Below, one piece after another: positions 9,098 to 18,618 of a DNA stretch of 64,000 nt. Every line of letters starts with the position of its first letter. The stretch's first letter is position 1. The notes beneath the pieces were generated by a model that made no database searches, was not told the DNA's origin, and worked only from the letters and a program-made list of their open reading frames with translations. This DNA comes from Ornithinibacillus caprae (GTDB lineage Bacteria; Bacillota; Bacilli; Bacillales; Amphibacillaceae): assembly GCF_009728145.1 (NCBI RefSeq), contig NZ_WOCA01000006.1:169636-233635 (forward strand), in the 5' to 3' direction. A program made the translations under genes and the position numbers.

Positions 9098-9685
9098 ATG
9101 AAGGGATTATTACCTTTAGTTTTGGCAATGCTCCTATTGAGCGCATGTGGAAATAACAATAATAAAGAAGACATACAAGGGCAGACGGAGGAAGATCCAG
9201 GAATTGCAACAATTAGCAATCAGATTGCAAAGGAAACATCTACTCTTGTCTCTCTAGTAAATAGCAGTGGAGAGAGAATTGGCGAAGCAAAATTAGAACA
9301 ACGTCAAGATGGTGTAAATATAACACTGGAAGCAACAGGCTTACCACCCGGTACACATGGCTTTCATATTCATGAGGTTGGAAAATGTCAGCCACCAACA
9401 TTTGGCTCTGCCGAAGGGCATTTCAATCCGACACAAAAAGGGCACGGATTTAATCATCCGGAGGGACCTCATGCAGGAGATTTGCCAAATATTGATGTAG
9501 CAGAAGATGGTACCGTAAAAGCAGAAGTACTTGCAGAACATGTAACCTTACAAAAAGGAGAGGAACACTCACTTTTAAAAGAAGGTGGAACTGCCCTAAT
9601 GATTCATTCCGATGCGGATGATTATGAGTCACAGCCCGCCGGTGATGCAGGGGAACGAATTGCTTGTGGTGTAATTGCTGAATAG
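9098..9685 (+). CDS. sodC: Cu/Zn superoxide dismutase, lipoprotein
   Basis: Converts superoxide to oxygen and peroxide outside the cell. A lipoprotein signal ends at LLLSAC (Cys17), so the enzyme is membrane-tethered. All metal ligands of the family are present: HxH in GFHIHEVG (His90, His92), His108, His116, His125, Asp128 (GPHAGDL) and His170 (MIHSDADD); the active-site Arg (GERIACG, Arg187) and the disulfide pair Cys97/Cys190 are also there. B. subtilis YojM lacks two copper ligands, so this version should be more active. ATG 9098 follows GGAGGG by 9 bases; earlier in-frame starts lack a site. Confidence 0.93.
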   Translation: MKGLLPLVLAMLLLSACGNNNNKEDIQGQTEEDPGIATISNQIAKETSTLVSLVNSSGERIGEAKLEQRQDGVNITLEATGLPPGTHGFHIHEVGKCQPPTFGSAEGHFNPTQKGHGFNHPEGPHAGDLPNIDVAEDGTVKAEVLAEHVTLQKGEEHSLLKEGGTALMIHSDADDYESQPAGDAGERIACGVIAE

Positions 9686-9690
9686 CTTAC

Positions 9691-9723
9691 AAAGAGACTT
9701 TCAGTTTTGAAGGTCTCTTTTTT
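9691..9723 (+). terminator. Terminator of sodC
   Basis: Hairpin AAAGAGACTTTCA ... TGAAGGTCTCTTT followed by a T run, six bases after the sodC stop codon. Confidence 0.85.
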
Positions 9724-9921
9724 ATGTCTTTTTATTTGATAAGGTGATTAAGTTTGCGGGTCTTAAGGTCTGATTTCATAAAGTAAACAAGATAAATATA
9801 GTAATTTAGACCTGTTTTCAAAAGGTAATTAGCTCAATAATGTTTCTTTTTAATTTATTATTTATTTTCTGATATTTAAATGGTGTAATTTAACTGTAAA
9901 ATTTATCAAGGAGGAAATGAT

Positions 9922-10356
9922 ATGAAAAAATTAAAAGTATTAACAATTGGATTGGGACTAGTTGTAACTCTGGCATTAGGATTTCAACCGACAATAGCTG
10001 AAGCACATTTCAATGAATCACATGAATTAGAGCCAATTTCTCAATTAAATGAAAACGCACCATTCGCTTACCCAACAGTTATAGGACTGGAAGCACCATC
10101 AAGTATATATGGTTCGAATGCATCTCCACAATTCAAGTTGAATTTTTCGGGTGACAGAGGTGGTGGTACGTACAGATGGACCTTTACTCCTGGTAATGGT
10201 GATTCGACTCGATCTGGATCAACTTCAGCAACAAGCCATTCACTAAACCATAATTATTATTTAGGTAATCGTGATAGCGATAGTTATGAAGTAAGAGCAT
10301 CAGTAACTGGCTATAGCTACGATAGTACTATTAAAGTAGTGAGACACTATCGTTAA
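9922..10356 (+). CDS. Small secreted protein of unknown family
   Basis: A 144-residue exported protein. A Sec signal peptide covers about residues 1-28 (KKLK, a hydrophobic core, then a cut after IAEA). The mature part has few hydrophobic residues and a Gly/Ser/Thr/Tyr-rich C-terminal half (GGGTYRWTFTPGNGDSTRSG, then NHNYYLGNRDSDSY) that looks like a small beta-sandwich. It has no Cys. A strong AAGGAGG precedes the ATG. It lies just upstream of a MacB-like ABC pair, separated by a perfect hairpin. The layout recalls secreted bacteriocins of the lactococcin-972 type with their ABC partners, but no clear sequence match is seen; the function is open. Confidence 0.7.
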   Translation: MKKLKVLTIGLGLVVTLALGFQPTIAEAHFNESHELEPISQLNENAPFAYPTVIGLEAPSSIYGSNASPQFKLNFSGDRGGGTYRWTFTPGNGDSTRSGSTSATSHSLNHNYYLGNRDSDSYEVRASVTGYSYDSTIKVVRHYR

Positions 10357-10371
10357 AGTGAATTTACATAT

Positions 10372-10404
10372 AGAAGAAGCAACTATCTCTTAGTTGCTTC
10401 TTCT
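10372..10404 (+). terminator. Perfect 14-bp hairpin between secreted protein and ABC genes
   Basis: Arms AGAAGAAGCAACTA/TAGTTGCTTCTTCT with loop TCTCT. No long T run follows, so it may act as a partial terminator or mRNA stabiliser, keeping the secreted protein more abundant than the exporter. Confidence 0.65.
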
Positions 10405-10434
10405 ATAATTATAAGATAAATAGGAGACTGTTTT

Positions 10435-11103
10435 ATGATTCTACTTAAAAACATTAACGTAACTTATCCTTCATTAGAGAAACCAATCTTAAAAAACATT
10501 AATTTGCACATCAAAACTGGAGAGTGGGTATCTCTTGTAGGTCCATCGGGATCTGGAAAGACTTCGTTTTTAAAGGTTATATCTGGAAAACTGGATACTG
10601 TAGAGGGAAATGTGATTATACATGAAACTGATATTAATGGGCTTTCAGCTCACAAAAGACATGAATTTATACGTCGACATGTATCAACTGTATATCAGCA
10701 ATTTAGACTGCTCCCTCAGTTTTCCGTATTAGAAAATATTATGTTGCCGTTAATCCCTCATGAGAATAAAAAAAGGATACAAAGTAGGGCAAGAGAACTG
10801 ATTGATGAAGTTGGCTTAACCCATAGAGTAACTCATTTTCCACACCAACTATCAGGTGGAGAACAACAACGCGTAGCTTTCGCAAGAGCCCTTATTACTG
10901 ATCCTTCTATTCTTTTATGTGACGAACCAACAGGAAATTTGGATACTAATAATCGTGATATTATTTTAGAGTTATTAACTCAGATACATAAAAAAGGAAA
11001 AACTATTATTTTGGCTACACATGATGAAATTGTTGCTAAAAAAGGAAAAAATATACTTACTTTTCATGAAGAGGATGTTCATAAAGGAGAAGTAGTTCTA
11101 TGA
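10435..11103 (+). CDS. ABC transporter ATP-binding protein, MacB/LolD-type
   Basis: A 222-residue ATPase with Walker A GPSGSGKTS, Q-loop in VYQQFRLLPQ, signature LSGGEQQR, Walker B ILLCDEPTGNLD and switch His in LATHDE. GEQQR with CDEPTGNLD is the MacB/LolD/FtsE signature set. Its stop overlaps the next gene's ATG (ATGA), so translation is coupled to the FtsX-type permease. Together they form a mechanotransmitting (type VII) ABC system; these export peptides or lipoproteins, or sense and detach antimicrobials. The partner here may be the secreted protein just upstream. Confidence 0.88.
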   Translation: MILLKNINVTYPSLEKPILKNINLHIKTGEWVSLVGPSGSGKTSFLKVISGKLDTVEGNVIIHETDINGLSAHKRHEFIRRHVSTVYQQFRLLPQFSVLENIMLPLIPHENKKRIQSRARELIDEVGLTHRVTHFPHQLSGGEQQRVAFARALITDPSILLCDEPTGNLDTNNRDIILELLTQIHKKGKTIILATHDEIVAKKGKNILTFHEEDVHKGEVVL

Positions 11104-13578
11104 TTCGTTATAGTTGGCGATCGGTGAAAAATAACTTTTGGTCATCCTTTTTAGTCATGTGCTCCCTTATTGCTATATTTATAGCGGGACCTGTTAGTAT
11201 TTCGGCGTTATTTGATATACAAGCAAAAGTCGATGACAATATACAAGTATACGCGAGAGGTAGCTATGACATATTAATTCGTTCAAGTAATTCCAAAACA
11301 GAAGTTTGAGGAAGAATTAGGAAAGGTAGAAGAAAATTATTTAACAACAGGTGATGGGGGCATCACTCTGGAGGAGTGGGAACAAATTAAAAATTTGTCC
11401 AGTGTAGAGATAGCAGCCCCAATAGCTTCCCTAGGGTACTTCACTGGAGAAAATAAAACCTTTACTTTAGCTTACCCACATACTAGTAGCTATATAGAAA
11501 CTGAATTCAATACAACCGATGGAGTTAATGAATATACAATTCGTGATGAGGGCGGTTATTTTTATGTTTTAGAACAAGAGGGCTACCTAGAAGGATTTGA
11601 TTTTTATAAAGAACCTGGTCATGGTTATATAGGAGAAGGTATGAAACCTGAATTTGGTATTCCCCTAACCTATCACCTTACAGTTGGAGTCGATCAAGAA
11701 GAAGAGGAAAAATTGACAGGTATAGATCTTTCAGCTCTTAAAAATCCAATTCCAGCACAACTTGAATGGAGCTATAGTCAGTATGGTGCAAAGAGAAATA
11801 TTCCGATTATTTACTTATCTGATTCCTTTGTTTCATTGAGGGCTGAAACAAGTTTATCGGAATTAGATTGGGGTAGTGAACAAACGATTCAATTAAAGGA
11901 AGAGCTTGATCTCCAAGATAACGAGGCTTTCTTTTTTTCTGAGAAATATGAAACCTTAGGGGATAGATTATCGAAAATCGAGCGCTTGAATACAGAGGGA
12001 ATAAAAATTTTCTTATCTGATCAAATAAAACCATTTTATTATGAACCCTTTTCTTATAATTATGATGGTACCTTCAGTGGGGAGGAAAACTATTCATTTG
12101 GAATTAGTGAGACTCCTATATTTTATCGTACAAAACCAATTGATTACACAATTCGTAAAGATCAAACCTTGGAGGTTAAACAAATAGGGCAAGATTCAGG
12201 GGTTCCTGTATACCGAGAAATTGAAAAACAAGGAGTTTCTGTTAGGGAGAAACGGGAGGATATACCATTTCTTTTATATCCAGTTGGTACCTTTACAACA
12301 AAATCTCATCAGGAATCGTTGGCCGCAAGCCCATTAGGCATCTATCAACAAGCACCAACCACTAAGCTGGATGACGGCACAACCCTTCATGAAACAATTA
12401 CTCCTGGTAGCTTTATTAGTTCACCAGCACATGGAATTGTTAGCTTAGAGGATGCTGCATATATCAAGGGAGATGCCCCTATTGATGCTATTAGACTAAG
12501 GGTAGATGGTATTAATTCATACAACGAAGAAGCAATACGGAAAATTAATGATGTTATTCTCGATATTTCAGAAATTGGTGGTTTTGATATCGTAGTGGTG
12601 GCTGGAGCATCTCCATCACCCGTAATAATGGACGTAGAAGGAGTAGGGGAGGTTGAGCAATCGTGGACTAGTCTAGGGGCAGCGGCGACTATATCTGAGG
12701 GTTGGAATACAACTAATCTATTAATCTCAAGTGTATTTCTAATGATTAGTATAGTATACATAGTAAACCACGCCATGTTTAGAAAGTATACGAAAAAAAA
12801 TGAAACTAAATTACTATCAGATATAGGCTGGAAAGTAAGACATATTAAGCAATTCCATTTAATAGAAAATTACTTGTTAATAATATTTTCGGGTATATTA
12901 GGAGGATTAATACTTTTTATCCTTTATTTGTTTAATCTAGTTAGTAGTATTACATTAGTAATCTACCTAATTATTGTCCTGTTAACCTTTTTAATTCCTT
13001 TTTTGATTATAGTTTTAGTTAAAAATAAACTACGATCAACTAATAGGTTTAATGGAGTTAAATTTAAGAAGGTTTGGTTGAAAAATGTTTTATTCTATAA
13101 AAAATTGATAATTTTATGTTTCCTTCAGTTAATATTTGTTACATTTTTATTCAATTTCGTACCTGCAAACTTATTTGTTACAAATCAATCAACTGGTGAT
13201 ACTAACTTAGGGGTGTTTATTAATGATCTAATTTTGATTTTGATTTTGGTCATATTAGTAGCAACTCTTTACATCGCTACAACTACAATAATTGATAGTA
13301 TTTCTTCATTCCTTTTTATTAGAAAAGAAGAAATTTTAACTTTAAGGGATATTGGTTGGCGAGTAAAAGACATCCATAATACTTTTATGAAAGAATCAAT
13401 TGCTTGGATCATACCCTCATTTATTATTGGTATGGCTATAAGTATCATTATATCAAGTACTGTACTTACATTCACTGTAGAATTAGTATTCCTCTCTATA
13501 TGTATAACTCTATTGTTAAGTATAGGAAGCATGATTTTGGTATATAATTTAATAAAAAGAACACTAAAAAAGATTTAG
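11100..13578 (+). pseudogene. FtsX/MacB-type ABC permease interrupted by a frameshift
   Basis: The start (MIRYSWRSVKNNFWSSF) and first membrane helix are in one frame, which stops at 11307. The rest runs in another frame, open from 11278 to 13578. Removing one A from the AAAA run at 11295-11298 joins them into SNSKQKFEEELGKVEENY, giving about 825 residues. The intact product would have one N-terminal helix, a MacB-like extracellular domain of roughly 430 residues and about seven more helices, including two FtsX repeats (LLSDIGWKVRHIKQF and LRDIGWRVKDIHNTF). It may be a real lesion, a sequencing error in a homopolymer, or a slippage site. Reading after the shift looks otherwise undamaged. Confidence 0.8.
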
Positions 13579-13593
13579 AGTGAATTCATAACA

Positions 13594-13650
13594 AAAATGG
13601 TAAGTATTCGTTTGTTCTATACGAATATTTACCATTTTGTATTTTTAGGA
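13594..13650 (+). terminator. Terminator after the ABC permease
   Basis: Long hairpin AAAATGGTAAGTATTCGT/ACGAATATTTACCATTTT (one G-U pair) followed by GTATTTTT, 16 bases after the permease stop. Confidence 0.8.
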
Positions 13651-13735
13651 GAGTTGACCGTGATGATCCGTGGAAAGGGTAGCTTGGATGTCCTGGTCCA
13701 GGGTTCCTATCTCATGGTTCTGCTAATTTGATAAA

Positions 13736-13805
13736 AAATAACATTTATTATTGACATTTTTGTGATAAAGTTACATAATGGTGTTAGTAAATAACATTAA
13801 ATGTT
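13736..13805 (+). promoter_or_regulatory. Promoter with operator-like repeats for the acid-sugar operon
   Basis: -35 TTGACA (13751-13756), 17-base spacer, -10 CATAAT (13774-13779). Perfect 10-base direct repeats AAATAACATT lie on both sides (13736-13745 and 13789-13798), 53 bases apart, about five helical turns. The downstream one overlaps a perfect palindrome AACATT-A-AATGTT (13793-13805) just past the start site. This fits a DeoR-family repressor that loops DNA across its own promoter. Confidence 0.65.
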
Positions 13806-13834
13806 TAAAATTAACAAAGTGAAGGGTTGATCCT

Positions 13835-14584
13835 ATGCAACCAACTGAACGTAGAGAATGGGTTATGCAACAAGTAAGAGAGAACGGCAAAGTTGAAATT
13901 GAAGTGCTTTCTGCAGAGCTAAATGTCTCCCCGATGACTATTCGACGAGATTTAGATCAGCTGGAGGAGGAGGGGAAGGTAATCCGTATTCACGGAGGAG
14001 CCGTCTTGCCGAAGCCGCTTATAACTGAAACCCCGTTCTTCGCAAAGGAAAGCAGAAGAATTGAACAGAAAAGAATGATTGCTCAAAAGGCACTTTCTTA
14101 TATAAAAGAAGGTCAAACGATCATACTAGATTCAGGAACAACTACACTAGAATTAGCAAGATTACTACGCAATCGAGAGAATATTACAGTGATTACCAAT
14201 GACATAAAGATAGCAGCTGAATTAGTGGATAGTTCCCTGAAGGTAATTGTAACAGGTGGGGAATTACAAAATGATGTCGGTGCATTATTTGGTCCACAAA
14301 CACATCAATTTTTAAAAAATATTCATGTTGATTTATTTTTCTTAGGAGCACATGCGATTGATGTTCAAGCTGGTGTAACGTCTCCAACGTTTGAAAAGTC
14401 ACTAGTTAAACAGCTAATGATTCAAGCAGCAGAGAGTACATTGCTTGTAGCGGATTCAAGTAAAATTGATCAAAAAGCATTTTCTAAAGTTTGCAATTTA
14501 AGCGAACTAACTGGATTTATTACCGATCAAGATATTTCAGATACGATGAAAAATGAATTATCTGATTCGATAGATATTTTATAA
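13835..14584 (+). CDS. DeoR-family transcriptional regulator
   Basis: A 249-residue repressor. The N-terminal DeoR helix-turn-helix includes VEIEVLSAELNVSPMTIRRD and DLDQLEEEGKVIRIHGGA; the C-terminal DeoRC sensor domain has ILDSGTTTLELARLL and VTGGELQNDVGALFGP, where sugar phosphates bind in relatives. It is the first gene of the operon with the DUF1537 kinase, PdxA2 and GntP genes, so the likely inducer is a phosphorylated four-carbon acid sugar. It probably controls its own promoter through the repeats at 13736-13805. Confidence 0.9.
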   Translation: MQPTERREWVMQQVRENGKVEIEVLSAELNVSPMTIRRDLDQLEEEGKVIRIHGGAVLPKPLITETPFFAKESRRIEQKRMIAQKALSYIKEGQTIILDSGTTTLELARLLRNRENITVITNDIKIAAELVDSSLKVIVTGGELQNDVGALFGPQTHQFLKNIHVDLFFLGAHAIDVQAGVTSPTFEKSLVKQLMIQAAESTLLVADSSKIDQKAFSKVCNLSELTGFITDQDISDTMKNELSDSIDIL

Positions 14585-14602
14585 CAAACGAGGTGAGGCA
14601 TC

Positions 14603-15901
14603 ATGAGAGTTGGAGTAGTAGCTGACGACCTAACGGGAGCAAATGCTACAGGTGTACGTTTAAGTAAACAAGGCTTTAGCTCTGCTACGGTTGTATTTAA
14701 TGATAAAATTCCAGACTCGAGAGAACTAGATGCGGTATGTATTGATACCGATTCCCGCTATGCCTTGGATGAAATTGTTGAAAATCGAGTAAACCAAGCA
14801 ATAAGAAATTTACAGGAATGGGATGCAAAGATTATATGTAAACGAATTGATAGCACTGTTCGAGGGAAGATTGGACTAGAAATCGATACAGTTCTTAATG
14901 CAACTGGACCAGAGAGTGTTGCAATCGTTGTGGCATCATTTCCCGATTCTGGAAGAATTTCATCTGGTGGCTATTTATTAGTAGAGGGCGTTCCTGTTCA
15001 GGATACTGATGTGGCAAAAGACCCGGTAATGCCAATTACCCAATCCTATGTCCCAGCTATTATTGAGGAGCAAAGTAAATATTCGGTTGGACATATTGGG
15101 TTAGATATGGTGTTAGCTGGTGCTGAACCATTAAAAAATGCAATTAATCGAGGGGTAAAGGCTGGTCAACGAATTATAGTCATTGACGCTGTTACGGATG
15201 AAGATATTGAAACGATAGCTGAGTCAATGGTAGAGGTTGAGAACGTTAAGCTTGTTCCTGTTGATCCTGGTCCTTTGACTGCTGCCTATTCAAAGGCATA
15301 TTCTCATCAATTAGTTGAGCAGAGCAAGGTTATTGTAACAGTTGGAAGCGTGACATCATTATCTGCCAGGCAGCTTCAATATTTGAAAGAAAAGACGAAT
15401 TCTACACCTGTATATGTCTCCGCAGAAAAACTAGCTACATTACAATCTAGCTGGGAGGAAGAAGTAAACAGGGCAATAGAGGTAGCACTTGAACGAATTC
15501 AACAAGATGATGTGCTGATTATTACTACCCATAAAGACGGGGCAAAACTAGTTAACTTTAAAGCTATTGCTGAAAGAGAAAACACCACACAAGATGCTCT
15601 GGCTAAGCGAATTACGGATGGGCTTGGCAAAATAACGAGGCGGGTTCTTGAAAAAACGACTTATCCCGTTCAAGGATGTTTTACAAGTGGTGGGGATGTT
15701 ACCGCCTCTTTATGTGCACTAAGTATGGCATCAGGAATCAAGTTAGAGGATGAAGTTTTACCATTAGCAGCTTATGGGACATTGATTGGCGGCCATTTCC
15801 CTGGACTACCGATCGTTACAAAAGGCGGTATGGTTGGGGATAAGAAGTCTATTTATGCAAGTGTGAAATATTTACGTACAAAAACGAACAGGAGGGTATA
15901 A
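14603..15901 (+). CDS. dtnK: Four-carbon acid sugar kinase (DUF1537)
   Basis: A 432-residue member of the DUF1537 kinase family, which phosphorylates the 4-OH of D-threonate, D-erythronate or related acids using ATP. The N-terminal sugar-binding domain begins with GVVADDLTGANATG. The C-terminal nucleotide-binding domain has GCFTSGGDVTASL and GTLIGGHFPGLPIVTKGGMVG. Established work on this family pairs DUF1537 kinase DtnK with PdxA2 for D-threonate breakdown, and the PdxA2 gene follows here after three bases. Whether the substrate is threonate or erythronate cannot be settled from sequence. A GAGGTGAGG ribosome site precedes the ATG. Confidence 0.85.
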   Translation: MRVGVVADDLTGANATGVRLSKQGFSSATVVFNDKIPDSRELDAVCIDTDSRYALDEIVENRVNQAIRNLQEWDAKIICKRIDSTVRGKIGLEIDTVLNATGPESVAIVVASFPDSGRISSGGYLLVEGVPVQDTDVAKDPVMPITQSYVPAIIEEQSKYSVGHIGLDMVLAGAEPLKNAINRGVKAGQRIIVIDAVTDEDIETIAESMVEVENVKLVPVDPGPLTAAYSKAYSHQLVEQSKVIVTVGSVTSLSARQLQYLKEKTNSTPVYVSAEKLATLQSSWEEEVNRAIEVALERIQQDDVLIITTHKDGAKLVNFKAIAERENTTQDALAKRITDGLGKITRRVLEKTTYPVQGCFTSGGDVTASLCALSMASGIKLEDEVLPLAAYGTLIGGHFPGLPIVTKGGMVGDKKSIYASVKYLRTKTNRRV

Positions 15902-15904
15902 AAC

Positions 15905-16921
15905 ATGACTAACGAACGAGCGATAATCGCTATACCAATGGGGGATCCAGCAGGTATTGGCCCTGAGATCACAGCAAAATCTTTAGTGAATGAAGATATC
16001 TATAATATGTGTAAGCCGGTTGTAATAGGGGACGCAAAAGTATTCGCTAAAGCAATTGAAATTGTGGAAGCAAGCCTGAAAATTAACGTAATTGAAAAAC
16101 CGGAAGAAGGTAAATACGAATTCGGAACTGTTGATATTATCGATTTGAAAAATATTGATATGGATCAATTACAATATGGTGAGGTTCAAGCGCAATGCGG
16201 TAAAGCTGCATTTGAATACATTAAAACTTCTGTAGACCTTGCAAAAGAAGGAACTGTTAAAGCGTTAGCAACAACTCCGATTAATAAAGAGTCATTGAAA
16301 GCGGCAAAAGTTCCTTATATTGGACATACAGAAATGCTAGAAGATCTTGCAGATACAAAAGATCCATTAACCATGTTCCAAGTGAATGGCATGAGAATCT
16401 TCTTCTTAACACGTCATTTATCATTAAAAGCTGCGATTGCACAAATGACAAAAGAGCGTGTTCGAGATTATCTAAATCGTTGTGATAAAGCACTTCAACG
16501 TTTAGGTGTCGAAAATCGCAAATTCGCGGTTGCCGGTCTAAACCCACATAGTGGAGAAGGCGGTTTATTTGGAATGGAAGAGGTTGATGAAATCGGACCA
16601 GGAATCGAAGCGGCGGTTCAGGATGGAATCGATGCAGTTGGTCCAGTTCCAGCTGACTCGGTATTTTTCCAAGCATTGAACGGAAAATATGATGCTGTCC
16701 TTTCGTTGTACCATGATCAAGGACATATTGCTGCGAAGATGACAGATTTTCACCGGACCATTTCCATTACAAATGGTCTACCATTTTTAAGAACATCTGT
16801 CGACCATGGTACAGCGTTTGATATTGCTGGGAAGAACATTGCATCAAGTGTCAGCATGGAAGAATGTATCAAATTAGCTGCTGAATATGCACCGAAATTT
16901 ACTAGAGACACATTGGGATAA
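15905..16921 (+). CDS. pdxA2: PdxA2: 4-phospho-acid-sugar dehydrogenase
   Basis: A 338-residue PdxA-fold NAD-dependent oxidative decarboxylase. Seen: [14 protein letters not shown] at the start, substrate/metal residues in [11 protein letters not shown], the [10 protein letters not shown] metal-binding His and [10 protein letters not shown] near the end. True PdxA works in vitamin B6 synthesis. Bacillus-type bacteria make B6 through PdxST instead, and the catabolic neighbours here point to PdxA2, which turns 4-phospho-D-threonate into dihydroxyacetone phosphate and CO2. It follows the kinase gene by three bases. Confidence 0.86.
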   Translation: MTNERAIIAIPMGDPAGIGPEITAKSLVNEDIYNMCKPVVIGDAKVFAKAIEIVEASLKINVIEKPEEGKYEFGTVDIIDLKNIDMDQLQYGEVQAQCGKAAFEYIKTSVDLAKEGTVKALATTPINKESLKAAKVPYIGHTEMLEDLADTKDPLTMFQVNGMRIFFLTRHLSLKAAIAQMTKERVRDYLNRCDKALQRLGVENRKFAVAGLNPHSGEGGLFGMEEVDEIGPGIEAAVQDGIDAVGPVPADSVFFQALNGKYDAVLSLYHDQGHIAAKMTDFHRTISITNGLPFLRTSVDHGTAFDIAGKNIASSVSMEECIKLAAEYAPKFTRDTLG

Positions 16922-16926
16922 ATAAA

Positions 16927-16954
16927 TGCTGAGGTTAGTTTAATAACCTCAGCA
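16927..16954 (+). other. 11-bp hairpin between pdxA2 and gntP-type gene
   Basis: Perfect stem TGCTGAGGTTA/TAACCTCAGCA with a six-base loop and no T run. It may protect the upstream mRNA or mark processing rather than stop transcription. Confidence 0.55.
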
Positions 16955-17001
16955 AAATTGGTAAAAAAATGAAAGCCATTTCATGAGGGGAGAGAAAGTC
17001 C

Positions 17002-18402
17002 ATGGAAGTTTCAGGTACACAAATGATTATCGGTCTAATATTAGGTATTGCTTTATTAATTCTTTTGGTTTTAAAAACAAAGGTTCACGCATTTATCGCA
17101 CTTCTTATCGCAGCTTCTATCACAGGAATCGTAGGGGGTATGAATCCTAATGATGTAGTTGCAGAAATCACCAATGGTTTTGGTAGTACATTAGGCTCTA
17201 TTGGTATTATTATCGGTTTAGGGGTAATGATGGGGCGGATATTAGAAGTATCAGGAGCTGCAGAAAAGCTAGCCTATACACTAATTAAAAAATTAGGAAA
17301 GAAAAAAGAAGAATGGGCGATGGCAGTTGCAGGTTATCTAGTAGCAATTCCAATCTTTGTAGATTCAGCGTTCGTTATTTTACACCCACTAGTGAAAGCA
17401 TTATCGAGAAAAACAGGTAAATCTGTTGTTGCATTAGGAGTGGCTTTAGCTGTTGGATTAGCGGTTACCCACCATGCAGTACCACCAACACCAGGTCCAT
17501 TAGGAGTAGCTGGGATATTTGGTGCAGATGTAGGTTTAATGATTTTAGTAGGTCTTCTATTTTCTGTACCTATTATTATTGTTGGTGTGTTATATGCTAA
17601 ATGGATTGGAAAGAAAATACACCAGGTTCCAGCTGAAGACGGAGAAGGCTTTGTAAGGTTGGATGAGGGTGCAGTTTATAAAGAATTTTTACATGCCGTA
17701 GATGAAAGAGAAAAAGAACTTCCTTCATTTGCAAAAGCTATAATGCCTATACTAGTACCAATTATTTTGATTTTCATTAATACAACTTTTGGTGCGTTAC
17801 ATGATTCAGGCGTTATAACATTAAATGAGACATTGCTTTCTTATATTATGTTTATCGGTAACCCAGTAATTGCTGTAGGACTTGGATTAATTGTTGCTAT
17901 CTATACGCTCACGAATAATCTTCGTAAATCAGAAACGCTAGATCGTATGGAAGAAGGAATTAAGACGGCAGGTATTATTTTACTTGTAACAGGAGCAGGT
18001 GGTGCGCTAGGTAATGTACTACGTGCAAGTGGTACAGGTGATTTAATTGCTGAGCAAGTTGCACAATGGTCAATACCAGCTATTTTAGTACCTTTCTTTA
18101 TTGCTACGTTTGTTCGTCTCGTACAAGGTAGTGGAACGGTAGCAATGATAACAGCTGCATCTATCTCTGCTCCTATCGTTGCAAGTCTAGACGTAAACTT
18201 AGTGTTAGCTGCACAAGCAGCTGCATTAGGTGCAATGATTTTCTCTTACTTTAATGATAGCTTATTCTGGGTTGTAAACAGAATGTTAGGAATTAAAAAT
18301 GTAAAAGAGCAGATTCTAGTTTGGTCTGTACCAACAACCATTGCTTGGGGTGTAGCATTAATTATGCTAATCGTTGCTGATTTTGTTGTAAGATTATTTT
18401 GA
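17002..18402 (+). CDS. GntP-family gluconate/acid-sugar permease
   Basis: A 466-residue membrane protein with about 12 hydrophobic segments and GntP-family sequence: GSTLGSIGIIIGLGVMMG, the loop HHAVPPTPGPLGVAGIFGAD and the C-terminal QGSGTVAMITAASISAPIV. GntP carriers are proton-coupled importers of gluconate-like acids. Being last in an operon with the DUF1537 kinase and PdxA2, it most likely imports the four-carbon acid sugar broken down by them. It is followed by a strong terminator, so the operon ends here. Confidence 0.88.
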   Translation: MEVSGTQMIIGLILGIALLILLVLKTKVHAFIALLIAASITGIVGGMNPNDVVAEITNGFGSTLGSIGIIIGLGVMMGRILEVSGAAEKLAYTLIKKLGKKKEEWAMAVAGYLVAIPIFVDSAFVILHPLVKALSRKTGKSVVALGVALAVGLAVTHHAVPPTPGPLGVAGIFGADVGLMILVGLLFSVPIIIVGVLYAKWIGKKIHQVPAEDGEGFVRLDEGAVYKEFLHAVDEREKELPSFAKAIMPILVPIILIFINTTFGALHDSGVITLNETLLSYIMFIGNPVIAVGLGLIVAIYTLTNNLRKSETLDRMEEGIKTAGIILLVTGAGGALGNVLRASGTGDLIAEQVAQWSIPAILVPFFIATFVRLVQGSGTVAMITAASISAPIVASLDVNLVLAAQAAALGAMIFSYFNDSLFWVVNRMLGIKNVKEQILVWSVPTTIAWGVALIMLIVADFVVRLF

Positions 18403-18446
18403 TTAAATTTGGTAGTGGATAAAAAATAATAGACACAATCATATTA

Positions 18447-18497
18447 GGACGCTTAAATAGGGATTTACTTCTATTTAAGCGTCCTTTATGTATTTTT
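18447..18497 (+). terminator. Terminator of acid-sugar operon
   Basis: Perfect 14-bp stem GGACGCTTAAATAG/CTATTTAAGCGTCC, then TTTATGTATTTTT. Confidence 0.82.
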
Positions 18498-18572
18498 GAG
18501 GAATGCCTTGGTTAATGGAATGAGGATTCATTTTCAATGAATAGGACAGACCCACTTATTAAAATTTATATG

Positions 18573-18612
18573 CGAATATATGTTCGCATATTTGGAGGTG
18601 CTATGTTATACT
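18573..18612 (+). promoter_or_regulatory. LexA-like SOS box over the toxin promoter
   Basis: CGAATATATGTTCG (18573-18586) differs by one base from the Bacillus LexA site CGAACATATGTTCG and is the core of a perfect 8-base-arm palindrome (TATGCGAA/TTCGCATA, 18569-18590). The -35 TTCGCA (18583-18588) overlaps it; -10 TATACT is at 18607-18612. LexA bound here would block transcription of the small toxin gene that follows. Confidence 0.6.
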
Positions 18613-18618
18613 CGTAGA

